DNA of 64,000 bases. Origin: Streptomyces sp. NBS 14/10. Lineage in GTDB: Bacteria; Actinomycetota; Actinomycetes; Streptomycetales; Streptomycetaceae. The DNA lies in contig NZ_NCSM01000007.1 of the NCBI RefSeq assembly GCF_002224125.1, forward strand, positions 499,839 to 563,838, read 5' to 3'. How positions within the stretch are numbered: position 1 is the stretch's first letter; every line of letters starts with the position of its first letter. Under the pieces are notes generated by a model, which searched no databases, was not told the origin of the DNA, and saw only the letters and a list, made by a program, of their open reading frames with translations. Both the position numbers and the translations under genes were made by a program. Of the stretch, positions 34,398 to 45,181 are shown piece after piece.

Positions 34398-35231
34398 ATG
34401 ATGAGCCACACCGTGGACACGACACAGGAGTTGGCCGCATTCCTGCGAACCCGGCGCGAACGGCTGGACCCGCGCGATCTCGGTCTGCCGTCGCGTCGGC
34501 AGGCCCGGCGGACCCCGGGACTGCGCCGCGAAGAGGTCGCTGAACTGGCTGGAGTCAGCGTCGACTACATCGTGCGGCTGGAACAGGGTCGCGGGCTGCG
34601 GCCCTCAGCCGACGTGGTGGAGGCGCTGGCCCGGGCTCTGCGCCTGGCCCCCGTCGAACGCGCCTACCTCTTCAACCTGGCCCAGCAGCGCCCCCGCAAC
34701 ACCGACAAGCCTGCCACCACCGCGGCGCCGTCGCTCGCCCGGCTGGTCGCCGACCTGTCGCCGCTGCCGACCATGCTGATGAACCACCGCTACGACATCC
34801 TGGCCTGGAACCACGAAATGACGAGGCTGCTACTGGATTTCGACACCCTGCCGCCGGCGCAGCGCAATTCGATGTGGCTGTGCCTGATGCATCCGGAGAT
34901 ACGCGAGTTCTACGTCGACCGGGAACGCGTCGTGCGGGAGGGGATCGCCCACTTGCGCGCTGCGTGGGCCGCGCATCCGGAGGATCGGGCGTTGACCGAC
35001 CTCATTGCCGAATTCATGACTCATGACGAGGAATTCGCGCGATTGTGGGCCGAGCGGGACATCAAGGTCAACGGCCGCGGACACAAGGTGATGCGGCATC
35101 CTGGCGTCGGTGTGATCGCAGTGCATTTCGAAGTTCTCACGCCGCTTCAAGATCCGGACCAGCGGTTGGTGATCTTCCGCGCCGCGGACGATGAGAGCCA
35201 GTCGGCATTGGACCGGTTGTGCGCACGGTGA
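34398..35231 (+). CDS. HTH regulator with MmyB-like ligand-binding domain
   Basis: 277 residues. The N-terminal XRE HTH contains RRTPGLRREEVAELAGVSVDYIVRLEQGRG. The MmyB-like PAS-type domain follows with MLMNHRYDILAWNHEMTRLL and WAERDIKVNGRGHKVMRHPGVG. In Streptomyces these proteins control divergent oxidoreductases and bind small hydrophobic ligands. Here the target would be the aldo/keto reductase; 117 bp separate the starts. Confidence 0.92.
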   Translation: MMSHTVDTTQELAAFLRTRRERLDPRDLGLPSRRQARRTPGLRREEVAELAGVSVDYIVRLEQGRGLRPSADVVEALARALRLAPVERAYLFNLAQQRPRNTDKPATTAAPSLARLVADLSPLPTMLMNHRYDILAWNHEMTRLLLDFDTLPPAQRNSMWLCLMHPEIREFYVDRERVVREGIAHLRAAWAAHPEDRALTDLIAEFMTHDEEFARLWAERDIKVNGRGHKVMRHPGVGVIAVHFEVLTPLQDPDQRLVIFRAADDESQSALDRLCAR

Positions 35232-35244
35232 TGTCGAACCGTCC

Positions 35245-35374
35245 TTCGTCGGCCTCACCCAGGGCGTCCTCCTCGGCCTCGCCCACGGTGCCGACGTGCA
35301 GTACTTCGCCGACGCCGCCCGCGCCCTGGCATCTGACGCGGCCCTCGTCCACCACGATGCGGAGCACTCCTGAG
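35245..35374 (+). pseudogene. Duplicated 3' fragment of the TetR gene
   Basis: 130 bp differing at about 7 positions, with no gaps, from 32528-32657. It encodes FVGLTQGVLLGLAHGAD...ALASDAALVHHDAEHS, the end of the TetR protein, but has no start or HTH. It lies 13 bp after the stop of the HTH regulator. It is debris of a duplication. Confidence 0.9.
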
Positions 35375-35433
35375 TTTCGCGGTTTTGAATGTCGAGCTGT
35401 CCAGCCTGAGGCGCTGAGGCTGCTCGCCCGGTC

Positions 35434-35645
35434 TCCGCCCGGCGCCTGTCCGCGTACTGCGCGCTGTACACGGCCGAGCCCGACACCACGCCCGCTGAGA
35501 TCCATGAGCTGTGCCGCGGTCCGCACGAGGTCCGGCTGGAGCCGGTACCGCCCGCGACCGTCGGCGTGCTCATCATGGCCGTCCGCTGTGACTGCGACTG
35601 TCACAAGGCGCCGCCCGCCGAGGCGCTGAAGGCAGATGCCACATA
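35434..35645 (+). pseudogene. Cys-rich hypothetical remnant, copy 2
   Basis: An open frame without clear start reads RLSAYCALYTAEPDTTPAEI, then a Val/Pro-rich section and MAVRCDCDCHKAPPAEALKADAT before TAA at 35643-35645. The CDCDCH tail is shared with the remnant ending at 33070. Possibly the C-terminal part of a small metal-binding protein. From 35646 to 35841 nothing is supported. Confidence 0.4.
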
Positions 35646-35841
35646 AATCGGTGGGCCGTCAGCGGTCCGGTCCCCCCATGCCGGGCGCGGTGACGCTGCC
35701 GGCCCGCTTCCCCGCCCGTCTCCGCCCCCCGGAGGCGAGCGGTCTTTCTTCAGCTCCGCCTCGGCGGCGCCGCCAGAGGCGCGGACAACCGGTCGCGGGA
35801 ACGCCGTTGGCCACCGCCGTCTTGATCCGCCGGAGGTGGAC

Positions 35842-35988
35842 ATGAAGGTCAGGACTCACCGGGCCATCCGGGACGGCGATGAGGTGTACCCGGACGACGA
35901 GGGTGGAGGGGGCGGCACCTCCGCACAGGTGCCGCCCCCTTCGCGGTCCGGAGTCAGCGCTGGGGTGAGGGTAGGCGCCCCGGCATGA
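35842..35988 (+). CDS. Small ORF with strong ribosome-binding site, tentative
   Basis: 48 codons starting MKVRTHRAIRDGDEVYPDDE, with CGGAGGTGG 1-3 nt before the ATG. The second half (GGGGGTSAQVPPPSRSGV) is encoded by the terminator hairpin, so the natural C-terminus may have been lost and the frame now runs through a structure. No homologue is recognised. Confidence 0.35.
   Translation: MKVRTHRAIRDGDEVYPDDEGGGGGTSAQVPPPSRSGVSAGVRVGAPA
35907..35940. terminator. Strong bidirectional hairpin downstream of ppdK
   Basis: Perfect 14-bp stem (AGGGGGCGGCACCT / AGGTGCCGCCCCCT) with a 6-nt loop, about 100 nt beyond the ppdK stop on the minus strand. Confidence 0.85.
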
Positions 35989-36037
35989 CTCCGGTGGTCG
36001 GCGACCGGTGACCGGTGGCCGGTGACCGGTCGTCGGG

Positions 36038-38764
<2,727 letters not shown>

Positions 38765-39083
38765 GGGACTCGATCTCCTCGGCTCGGCTGCCCTGACGGC
38801 GGGGAGCGTACCCAGATCAAAGGCTTCTGAGCATGTGCACTCCCCCGTCATTCGGCCGTAACCACCCGCCTGCCACGAGTTCGAAAGTCACTCGTACGAA
38901 ACAGCCCGCTTCTCGGCTTCTTCAAGAATCGAACACACGCCCACGCTGCGCCAACCCGGGAAGCGATCCATGTCGCTGTGCGTAATCATTGGTTCGAGGT
39001 GTCGAACATCAATAGATGGCACGGAGTGCCATGACTTGGAGAGGTGAGCACGACCCCTGACCGCCGGGTCACCCCGAGGTGAC

Positions 39084-39097
39084 CGCTCATGTGAGCG
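39084..39097. promoter_or_regulatory. CGCTCATGTGAGCG operator, copy 1
   Basis: Palindrome with 6-bp arms and a 2-nt centre; its reverse complement occurs exactly at 39190-39203, 106 bp away, upstream of the glycoside hydrolase gene. The layout suits a looping repressor. Confidence 0.55.
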
Positions 39098-39189
39098 AGG
39101 GTGCTATCAGAGTGGCGAGAATCACGCGCCCTGACGGGCCCTCATCTCGCCTTTTGGATACAACGAGTGGGGGCCCGCTCAAACGAGCA

Positions 39190-39203
39190 CGCTCACATGA
39201 GCG
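39190..39203. promoter_or_regulatory. CGCTCACATGAGCG operator, copy 2
   Basis: Exact reverse complement of copy 1; about 75 bp before the glycoside hydrolase start. Confidence 0.55.
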
Positions 39204-39278
39204 GGGCCGCCGGGACGGGCTCGGATATCTTCGCCGTAACGGCAAAGCGAGGCCACGAACCCCCCCACGGAGCCCTTG

Positions 39279-40649
39279 GTGGAAAGCGGCGAGCCCTCCC
39301 AACCCGCGCCGATGCGGCTGCTGCACGGCGCCCGGCGGGTGCTCCTGGAGAACTGGACCGGCACCTCCACGGTCCCCTCGCGCGGTCTGTACCCGCACCA
39401 GTGGAGCTGGGACTCGGCGTTCATCGCCATCGGGCTGCGCCATCTGTCGCCGCACCGCGCCCAGCGCGAACTGGAAACCCTGCTGGCCGCCCAGTGGGGC
39501 GACGGCCGGATCCCGCACATCGTCTTCAACCCGGCGGTGCCACTGGACGCGTACTTCCCCAGCCCCGACTTCTGGCGCTCCTCCAGCGCGGGCGCGGCGC
39601 TCGGCGCGCCTACGGCCGTCGAGACCTCCGGCATCGTCCAGCCCCCGGTCCACGCCCTCGCCTGTCTGCTGGTGCATCGGGCCGACCCTCGGGCCTCGGC
39701 CCGCCGCGGCTTCCTGGCCCGCGTCTACCCACGGCTCGCGGCCTGGCACCGCTACCTCGCCGAACACCGGGACCTGGGCGGGGGCGGGCTGGTGTCCGTG
39801 GTCCACCCCTGGGAGCCCGGCATGGACAACAGCCCCTGCTGGGACGCCCCGCTGGCACGGATCGCCCCTGCTTCGCCCGACACCTTCCACCGCGCCGACC
39901 TCGACCACGGCGCGGCCACCGACCGGCCCACCGATCTGGACTACGGCCGCTATGTGCGGCTCGCCGCCGACTACCGGGACCGCGGCTACGGCGATGACGG
40001 CGGGGCCAGTTCGGCGTTCTGTGTCGAGGACCCGGGCGTCAACGCGCTGCTGATCGCTTCCGAGCACGCCCTGGCCGAGATCGCCACCGCCGTCGGCGCC
40101 GACCCGACGCCCCACCAGTCGCGGGCACGGCGGCTCACCGCCGCCCTGGTCGAGCGGCTGTGGGACCCGGCCGCCGAGCTGTTCCTGTGCCGTGATCTGC
40201 GCGGCGGCGGGCTGATCCCCGAGCTCAGCGCCGCGGGTCTGCTGCCACTGATCGTGCCCGACCTCCGGCGCGAGGTCGCGGCCGCCCTGATCCGCACCGC
40301 GTCGGGTCCTCACTTCGGCCTGGGCGGCCCGGTGCGGCTCGTACCCAGCTACGACCTGCTGGGGCACGCCTTCGACCCGTACCGCTACTGGCGCGGCCCC
40401 GCCTGGTTCAACGTCAACTGGCTGCTGGAGCGCGGTCTGCGGCTCCACGGCGCGGCGGACCGGGCCGACGCGCTGCGCTCCGCCGCCCTCGACGCCGCCG
40501 TCTCCTCCGGCTTCGCCGAGTACGTCGACCCGTACACCGCCGAGGCGCGCGGCACCCGCGACTTCAGCTGGACGGCGGCGCTGGCGCTGGATCTGCTGGT
40601 AGCGGCGGAACGGGAGGCTTCATCCGTGGAAGCCTCCCGTGCGGACTGA
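39279..40649 (+). CDS. GH63/mannosylglycerate-hydrolase-like glycoside hydrolase
   Basis: 456 residues forming an (alpha/alpha)6 barrel. Motifs match the MGH1/glucosylglycerate hydrolase and GH63-related group: PHQWSWDSAFIAIGL, AAQWGDGRIPHIVFNP, HPWEPGMDNSPCWD with the likely catalytic Asp, YRYWRGPAWFNVNWLL and FAEYVDPYTAEARGTRDFSW. No signal peptide, so a cytoplasmic compatible solute such as glucosylglycerate is a likely substrate (inference). GTG 39279 has ACGGAG 6 nt upstream; a TTG one codon earlier is possible. Convergent with the conflict-system operon, only 7 bp between stops. Confidence 0.85.
   Translation: MESGEPSQPAPMRLLHGARRVLLENWTGTSTVPSRGLYPHQWSWDSAFIAIGLRHLSPHRAQRELETLLAAQWGDGRIPHIVFNPAVPLDAYFPSPDFWRSSSAGAALGAPTAVETSGIVQPPVHALACLLVHRADPRASARRGFLARVYPRLAAWHRYLAEHRDLGGGGLVSVVHPWEPGMDNSPCWDAPLARIAPASPDTFHRADLDHGAATDRPTDLDYGRYVRLAADYRDRGYGDDGGASSAFCVEDPGVNALLIASEHALAEIATAVGADPTPHQSRARRLTAALVERLWDPAAELFLCRDLRGGGLIPELSAAGLLPLIVPDLRREVAAALIRTASGPHFGLGGPVRLVPSYDLLGHAFDPYRYWRGPAWFNVNWLLERGLRLHGAADRADALRSAALDAAVSSGFAEYVDPYTAEARGTRDFSWTAALALDLLVAAEREASSVEASRAD
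40610..40640. terminator. Bidirectional hairpin inside the end of the glycoside hydrolase gene
   Basis: Perfect 12-bp stem ACGGGAGGCTTC / GAAGCCTCCCGT with a 7-nt loop. It lies 9 bp before the hydrolase stop and 17 bp beyond the stop of the convergent TPR gene, so it can end both transcripts. Confidence 0.75.
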
Positions 40650-40656
40650 ACTCACG

Positions 40657-43600
40657 TCACGCTTCCTGATCGTCGTCCATCGCCCGCAACCGGGCCATGG
40701 CCTGGCGGATTCTGACGATGGAGTCATGCTCCTCGCCCAGCACGCGCTCGCCGATCTCGAAGACCGCGCGCAACTCGGCCTCGGCCTCGTCGAGCCGGCC
40801 GAGGCCCATGAGGGCGGCGCAGAGGTTATTGCGGGTCGAGAGGGTCGCTGAATCCTCCGGCCCCAGGACGAGCTGACGCCCCCGCAAGGTCTCCCTGATC
40901 TCCGTCTCGGCCTCCGCGAACCGGCCCAGCTCGTTGAGGACATGGCCGAGGCTGTGCCGGGCGGTCAGCGTCGCTTCGGCCTCGGCGCCGAGGGACCGCG
41001 TACGCCCCTCGACCACCTGGCGGAAAAGGGGCTCGGACTCCTCGTAACGCTTCTGGTCGCTCAGCAGGGTGGCCAGTTGGAAATGTGTCAGCAGCGCGCT
41101 CGGGGCGTCCCGCCCCAGCACCCGGGCCTCCACCTCCATGGTCACGCGGTACTCGGCCTCGGCCTCTTCCAGGAGTTCGAGTTTCACCAAAGTCCCGGCA
41201 CGGTCGTATCGCGTCACCAGCGTCGCCTCAGCATCCGGTCCGAACGTGCGAATCCGGTCGCGGAGCACCCGGGTGAACTCCTCCAGCGCCTCTTCGTACC
41301 GCCCGGCCGCCTCTATGCTGCTCGCCAGATACTGCCGGGTGGTGAGGGTGCTGTGATGCTCGGCTCCCAGCACGGCGCTCTGCCGCTCCAGAACGTCGCG
41401 GTAGGCAGCTTCCGCTTCGCCGTACCGCTCCTGTTCGTCCAGGAGTTCCGCCCGCAGGCGCAGTGCGACCAGCGATTCCTCGTGCCGCTCCCCGAGTGCG
41501 CTGAACGACTCCTCCACCAGCATGTCCATCTCGGCTTCCGCCTCGCCGTACCGGCCAAGGCTGACCAGCCGGTTGATGTGGTTACGACGCGCCTGGCGCA
41601 GCTGCCAGTGGCCGGGCCCCCGGATTGCCAATGCCCTCTCGGCCACCTCGCGCCACACCGACTCCGCCTCTTCGTGGTGCCCCCTCGCCGTCAGGATCTC
41701 GCCCAGTGCGGAGAGTGCCCTCAGCAAGGCGGCGTCGGCGTCCGACTCGGCCGATCGGCATTCCTCGACCGCCGACCGCATCTCGGCCTCGGCCTCGTCA
41801 TAACGCCCCAGCTCCTGCAACGTGGTGGCCAGCCAGACGCGTCCGTCGACGGTGTCGTAGTGCCAAGGGCCCCGCAGTTCGCGTTGGCCGCGCACCACGG
41901 TGCGAAACTCCGCTTCGGCCTCTTCCCTACGGAGCAGCTGCAGCAGTAGAGTCCCCCGCTCCCAGTGCAGATGCAGGAGCATCGCTCGGTCCTCGTCATC
42001 CAACAGCCGTTCCCACGCCTCGATCAGCGTGCGGCACTCGTCCTCAGCTGCTGCCGTCCGCCCGGCGTCGTCCAGAAGACTGACGAGCCTGGCGCGAACG
42101 AAGAGCGTGCGGCCGTCCTCCTCGCCATGGATCCTCTCCGAGATCTCCGCCACCGCACGCATCTCGCGCTCCGCTTGGGTGTGCTCTCCCAGCTCGTTCA
42201 GGGTGACCGCCAATTCCGCACGGAGCTCCTGGGACTCGAGGTCCTCGAAAGACGCCAGTACCTCGAGTTGCTCCAGCACCACCTCACACAGCTCATCGGC
42301 GTACGTCCGCCACCCACACCCGACGAGCTGATTGGCCAGATCGGGCAGGGTCCGCACCCCGAACCAGCCGGTGTCATCCCACTCTTCAACCGCGTCCAAC
42401 ACCTCCTCGACGCTCTCGCGCACCAACCTCGGCAGCCCCTCGTCCGCCGAGATCCGCCGCACCACCGCGATCAGGGGCGGCTGGACGCGCTCGGAGGTGT
42501 AGGAGCGATCAGACGGCTGAGCAGGCGATTCGGCTGGCCGCGCCGGCTCCCCCGGCCCCGGCCCCGCCCCCGGCGGCGGCCCGTCGTACGGGTCCTCCTC
42601 CAGCAGTCCCAGCCGTTGCCGCAGCTCCGGGGAGGCCGCGGCGAAGGGGCGGGCCTCCTCGGCGACGCGGGAGTCGCCGTGGTCCCCGGACAGCCGGGCG
42701 CGGAACTCGGGGCCGGTGCCCTGGCGGTGCAGCAGGAACTCGGTGACCTGCGCCGCCGTCTCCAGCGCGTCCGAGGTGCGGACGCCGTCCAGCAGCAGAT
42801 CCGCGAGGCCGGGGTGGAACTCGTACTCGTCCCCGTCCGCGCCTGCCTCCCGCCTCCGCAGCAGCCCGCCCAGGAACACCTCGGCCAGCTGCGCCGGGTG
42901 GAAGCGCTCCCCTCGGCGCTCCCCTCGGCGCTCCCCGCGGCCGGCGCCCGCCTGGTGGATCAGCCGCATCACCGGCAGCGTCAGCGGATGGACGGTGGCC
43001 AGCGCCCCGGCCAGGCGCTGGCTCTCGGGGGAGGCCGCGGCCCGGAAGCGGCGCAGCCGCTCCTCGGCCGTCGGCGCGGGGACCTGGGCCGTGGCCTGTG
43101 CGGCCACCGGTTTCTCGGCCCCGTCCAGCAGCATCACCGGCAGCAGCGCGCTGCCGTCGCCCGTGCCGGTGAGCGTGGCCCACGCGCCCAGCTCGTCCTC
43201 GGCCAGTTCCAGCACCGGCACCGGGGTGCCCTCGTACGAGACGAGGCCGCGCGGCAGCACCGGATGGCGCACGGACAACACGCGGCCCGGTGCGCCCTCC
43301 CGGCCCCCGGCCTCGACCAGCAGCCGCTGGGTGGGCATACCGCGCTCCGGCCACATCCGGGCGGGCAGCGGCTGGATGACGGCCACGGGCGAGTGGCGGG
43401 CCCAGCGGTGGAGGAGCCGGGGGATGGCGCCGCTGCGCCAGCCGGGGCCCACCCCGTCCGAGAGGACCAGCATCACCGTACGGCCCGAGATGTCGGTGAG
43501 CTGCCGTGCGGTACGGCGCGGGGCGTCGGGGGCGTACGGGCGGGCCGTGAGCACCGGCTCGGGCCCCGATGCGCTGTCCAGGCCGTAGGTCCGTACGGAG

Positions 43601-44205
43601 CGGAAGGCTCCCTGCCGCTCCAGCAGGCCGCGCACCTCGGCGGCCAGTTGGCGCCAGAGCACCATCGAGGGGCCGTCGTCCACGACGAGCGCGGCGCTCA
43701 GCCGCCGCTCCGGGCGCGGGCGCAGCAGCACGTCCGGCAGACCGGTTTCGGCGATCCAAGCGGCGGTGGCGGCCTCGTCCATGTGGAAGTGGGTGCGGGA
43801 GGGCACGCTCCGCCGCAGGGGCCGCAGCGCGCGGGACAGCCCGCGCGCCGCGGGGAGCGCCCGTACGCCCCTGACCCCGACCGCGCGCGCCGGGCGGGCC
43901 CCGGCGGGCCGGGCGGTGCCGGGGGCGAAGAGCCCGGCGGGGGCGAGGGCTTCGGGCTCGGGTTCGCCGGCGGTGCGCTGCGCGGCGAGGTGACGCTGGG
44001 CGCCCTTCCTCTCCTCGCCGCTGTCGGAGGCCCCGTCGGACGCGGGACCGTCGGCACCCGCGGTCGACGCCTGCTCCGCGCCGTCGCCGTCGCCATCGGT
44101 CGCGGACGGCGCGGTGGTGGCGGCGAACCACAGGACGTCGCGCAGCTCCACCTCGGAGAGCTCAACCCCCGCGTCCTCCAGCAGGGCGCACAACCGCTGG
44201 ATCAT
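40657..44205 (-). CDS. vWA-like/SAV_2336-N protein with C-terminal TPR array
   Basis: 1182 residues. The first 35 (MIQRLCALLEDAGVELSEVE) match the N-terminal module of SAV_2336-type Streptomyces proteins, followed by an acidic linker. At about 165-345 is a vWA-like domain with a MIDAS-like DDGPS (ALVVDDGPSMVLWRQL) and a later VMLVLSDGVG strand. Next is a helical region (about 380-560) with an RGERRGERRGERF repeat. From about 600 to the end there are roughly a dozen 42-residue TPRs with YxEAExxxR periodicity. It is the vWA partner of the MoxR ATPase; the TPRs probably recognise a trigger. ATG overlaps the MoxR stop (TAATG). Last gene of the operon. Confidence 0.88.
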   Translation of the reverse strand: MIQRLCALLEDAGVELSEVELRDVLWFAATTAPSATDGDGDGAEQASTAGADGPASDGASDSGEERKGAQRHLAAQRTAGEPEPEALAPAGLFAPGTARPAGARPARAVGVRGVRALPAARGLSRALRPLRRSVPSRTHFHMDEAATAAWIAETGLPDVLLRPRPERRLSAALVVDDGPSMVLWRQLAAEVRGLLERQGAFRSVRTYGLDSASGPEPVLTARPYAPDAPRRTARQLTDISGRTVMLVLSDGVGPGWRSGAIPRLLHRWARHSPVAVIQPLPARMWPERGMPTQRLLVEAGGREGAPGRVLSVRHPVLPRGLVSYEGTPVPVLELAEDELGAWATLTGTGDGSALLPVMLLDGAEKPVAAQATAQVPAPTAEERLRRFRAAASPESQRLAGALATVHPLTLPVMRLIHQAGAGRGERRGERRGERFHPAQLAEVFLGGLLRRREAGADGDEYEFHPGLADLLLDGVRTSDALETAAQVTEFLLHRQGTGPEFRARLSGDHGDSRVAEEARPFAAASPELRQRLGLLEEDPYDGPPPGAGPGPGEPARPAESPAQPSDRSYTSERVQPPLIAVVRRISADEGLPRLVRESVEEVLDAVEEWDDTGWFGVRTLPDLANQLVGCGWRTYADELCEVVLEQLEVLASFEDLESQELRAELAVTLNELGEHTQAEREMRAVAEISERIHGEEDGRTLFVRARLVSLLDDAGRTAAAEDECRTLIEAWERLLDDEDRAMLLHLHWERGTLLLQLLRREEAEAEFRTVVRGQRELRGPWHYDTVDGRVWLATTLQELGRYDEAEAEMRSAVEECRSAESDADAALLRALSALGEILTARGHHEEAESVWREVAERALAIRGPGHWQLRQARRNHINRLVSLGRYGEAEAEMDMLVEESFSALGERHEESLVALRLRAELLDEQERYGEAEAAYRDVLERQSAVLGAEHHSTLTTRQYLASSIEAAGRYEEALEEFTRVLRDRIRTFGPDAEATLVTRYDRAGTLVKLELLEEAEAEYRVTMEVEARVLGRDAPSALLTHFQLATLLSDQKRYEESEPLFRQVVEGRTRSLGAEAEATLTARHSLGHVLNELGRFAEAETEIRETLRGRQLVLGPEDSATLSTRNNLCAALMGLGRLDEAEAELRAVFEIGERVLGEEHDSIVRIRQAMARLRAMDDDQEA

Positions 44206-45167
44206 TACGCGTCGACTTCGTTCAGCGAGCGGAGCAGCTTGTTCAGGATGTCCCCGTCCACCCGCACCCCGGAGGACCGCAGCCGGACCGCGTTGAGCAG
44301 CTGGTCGGTGGCCAGCTCCCGCTCGTTGCGCAGACTCATGAAGTGGGCGATCAGGTCCCGTGCGTCCGCGCTGACCTCCTCGCCCAGATGCATGGTGACG
44401 ATCTGCTGCAGCTGCTGCTCATCGGGTTGCCTGAGGTCGAGCCGTACGCAGCGGCGCAGAAACGCCGGGGGGAACTCGCGCTCGCCGTTGCTGGTGATGA
44501 CGACGACCGGGAAGACCCGGCAGCCCACCCAGCCGCCGGTGACCGCCACCCTTTCCCGGGAACCGGCCACCTGCACCCGGACCGAGGTGCCCTCCCCCAG
44601 GCGGAACAGTTCGGGGATCTCGAACTCGCCGTCCTCGAAGACGGTGAGGAGGTCGTTGGGCAGGTCCACATCGCCCTTGTCGAGCTCGTCGATGAGCAGC
44701 ACGCGCGGCCTGTCGGCCGGCAGCAGCGCGGTGCCGAGCGGGCCGAGCCGCAGATAGTCGCCGATGTCCGGCTCGGGTCCGGTGGTCTCTTCGGTGGCGG
44801 CGCGCTGCCTCAGGGAGGTCTCGCGCAGCCGGCCCACCGCGTCGTACGAGTAAAGACCCTCGGTGAGCGTGGAGCGGCTGTTGATCGGCCAGTGCAGTAC
44901 CTCGCCGAGGGTGAGCTCACGTGCGACGGCGCGGGCCAGGGTCGACTTGCCGGTGCCGGGCGGGCCGGTGACCAGCAGCGGGCGGTGCAGGTGCAGCGCC
45001 ATGTTGACGACGTCGCGGTCCTCTTCGGAGATCAGATACGGCAGCCGCCCCTGGGATCTGCGCGGCGAGTCGTCGCCGAAGCGCCGCCACGGCGGTGCGG
45101 CGGGCCAGGTCTCCACGTCGTGGGGCTCGGTGTCGCCGCCCTGGAAGAGCCTCCAGTCCTGTGCCAT
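44205..45167 (-). CDS. MoxR-family AAA+ ATPase
   Basis: 320 residues. Walker A GPPGTGKS is near residues 66-73, Walker B LLIDELDKGD near 153-162, sensor-1 Asn in VVVITSNGERE, and the Arg-finger region FPPAFLRRCVRLDL. MoxR ATPases remodel vWA-containing partners, and here the vWA-like gene follows with a one-base overlap. Upstream, the caspase-VMAP gene stops 14 nt before this ATG. It is the NTP-dependent switch of the predicted conflict system. Confidence 0.93.
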   Translation of the reverse strand: MAQDWRLFQGGDTEPHDVETWPAAPPWRRFGDDSPRRSQGRLPYLISEEDRDVVNMALHLHRPLLVTGPPGTGKSTLARAVARELTLGEVLHWPINSRSTLTEGLYSYDAVGRLRETSLRQRAATEETTGPEPDIGDYLRLGPLGTALLPADRPRVLLIDELDKGDVDLPNDLLTVFEDGEFEIPELFRLGEGTSVRVQVAGSRERVAVTGGWVGCRVFPVVVITSNGEREFPPAFLRRCVRLDLRQPDEQQLQQIVTMHLGEEVSADARDLIAHFMSLRNERELATDQLLNAVRLRSSGVRVDGDILNKLLRSLNEVDA

Positions 45168-45181
45168 TGTCTTCTGTCTCC

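Larger units (their letters stand above)
38765..39278. other. Long intergenic region with several dyads
   Basis: No gene is supported here. It must hold the ppdK promoter (minus strand) and the glycoside hydrolase promoter (plus strand). Dyads seen are GTTCGA-GGTG-TCGAAC (38992-39007), ATGGCA-N5-TGCCAT (39016-39032), and two CGCTCA/TGAGCG palindromes listed separately. Confidence 0.6.

Noticed and set aside
35842..35988. Treating the 48-codon ORF with a strong ribosome-binding site as a confident gene
   Set aside because: Half of it is encoded by a perfect 14-bp terminator stem and no homologue is recognised; kept only as tentative.
41965..44757. A 930-codon plus-strand frame opposite the TPR and MoxR genes
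   Set aside because: It mirrors the real coding strand codon pattern and has no recognisable domain; the minus-strand genes have clear motifs and coupled junctions.
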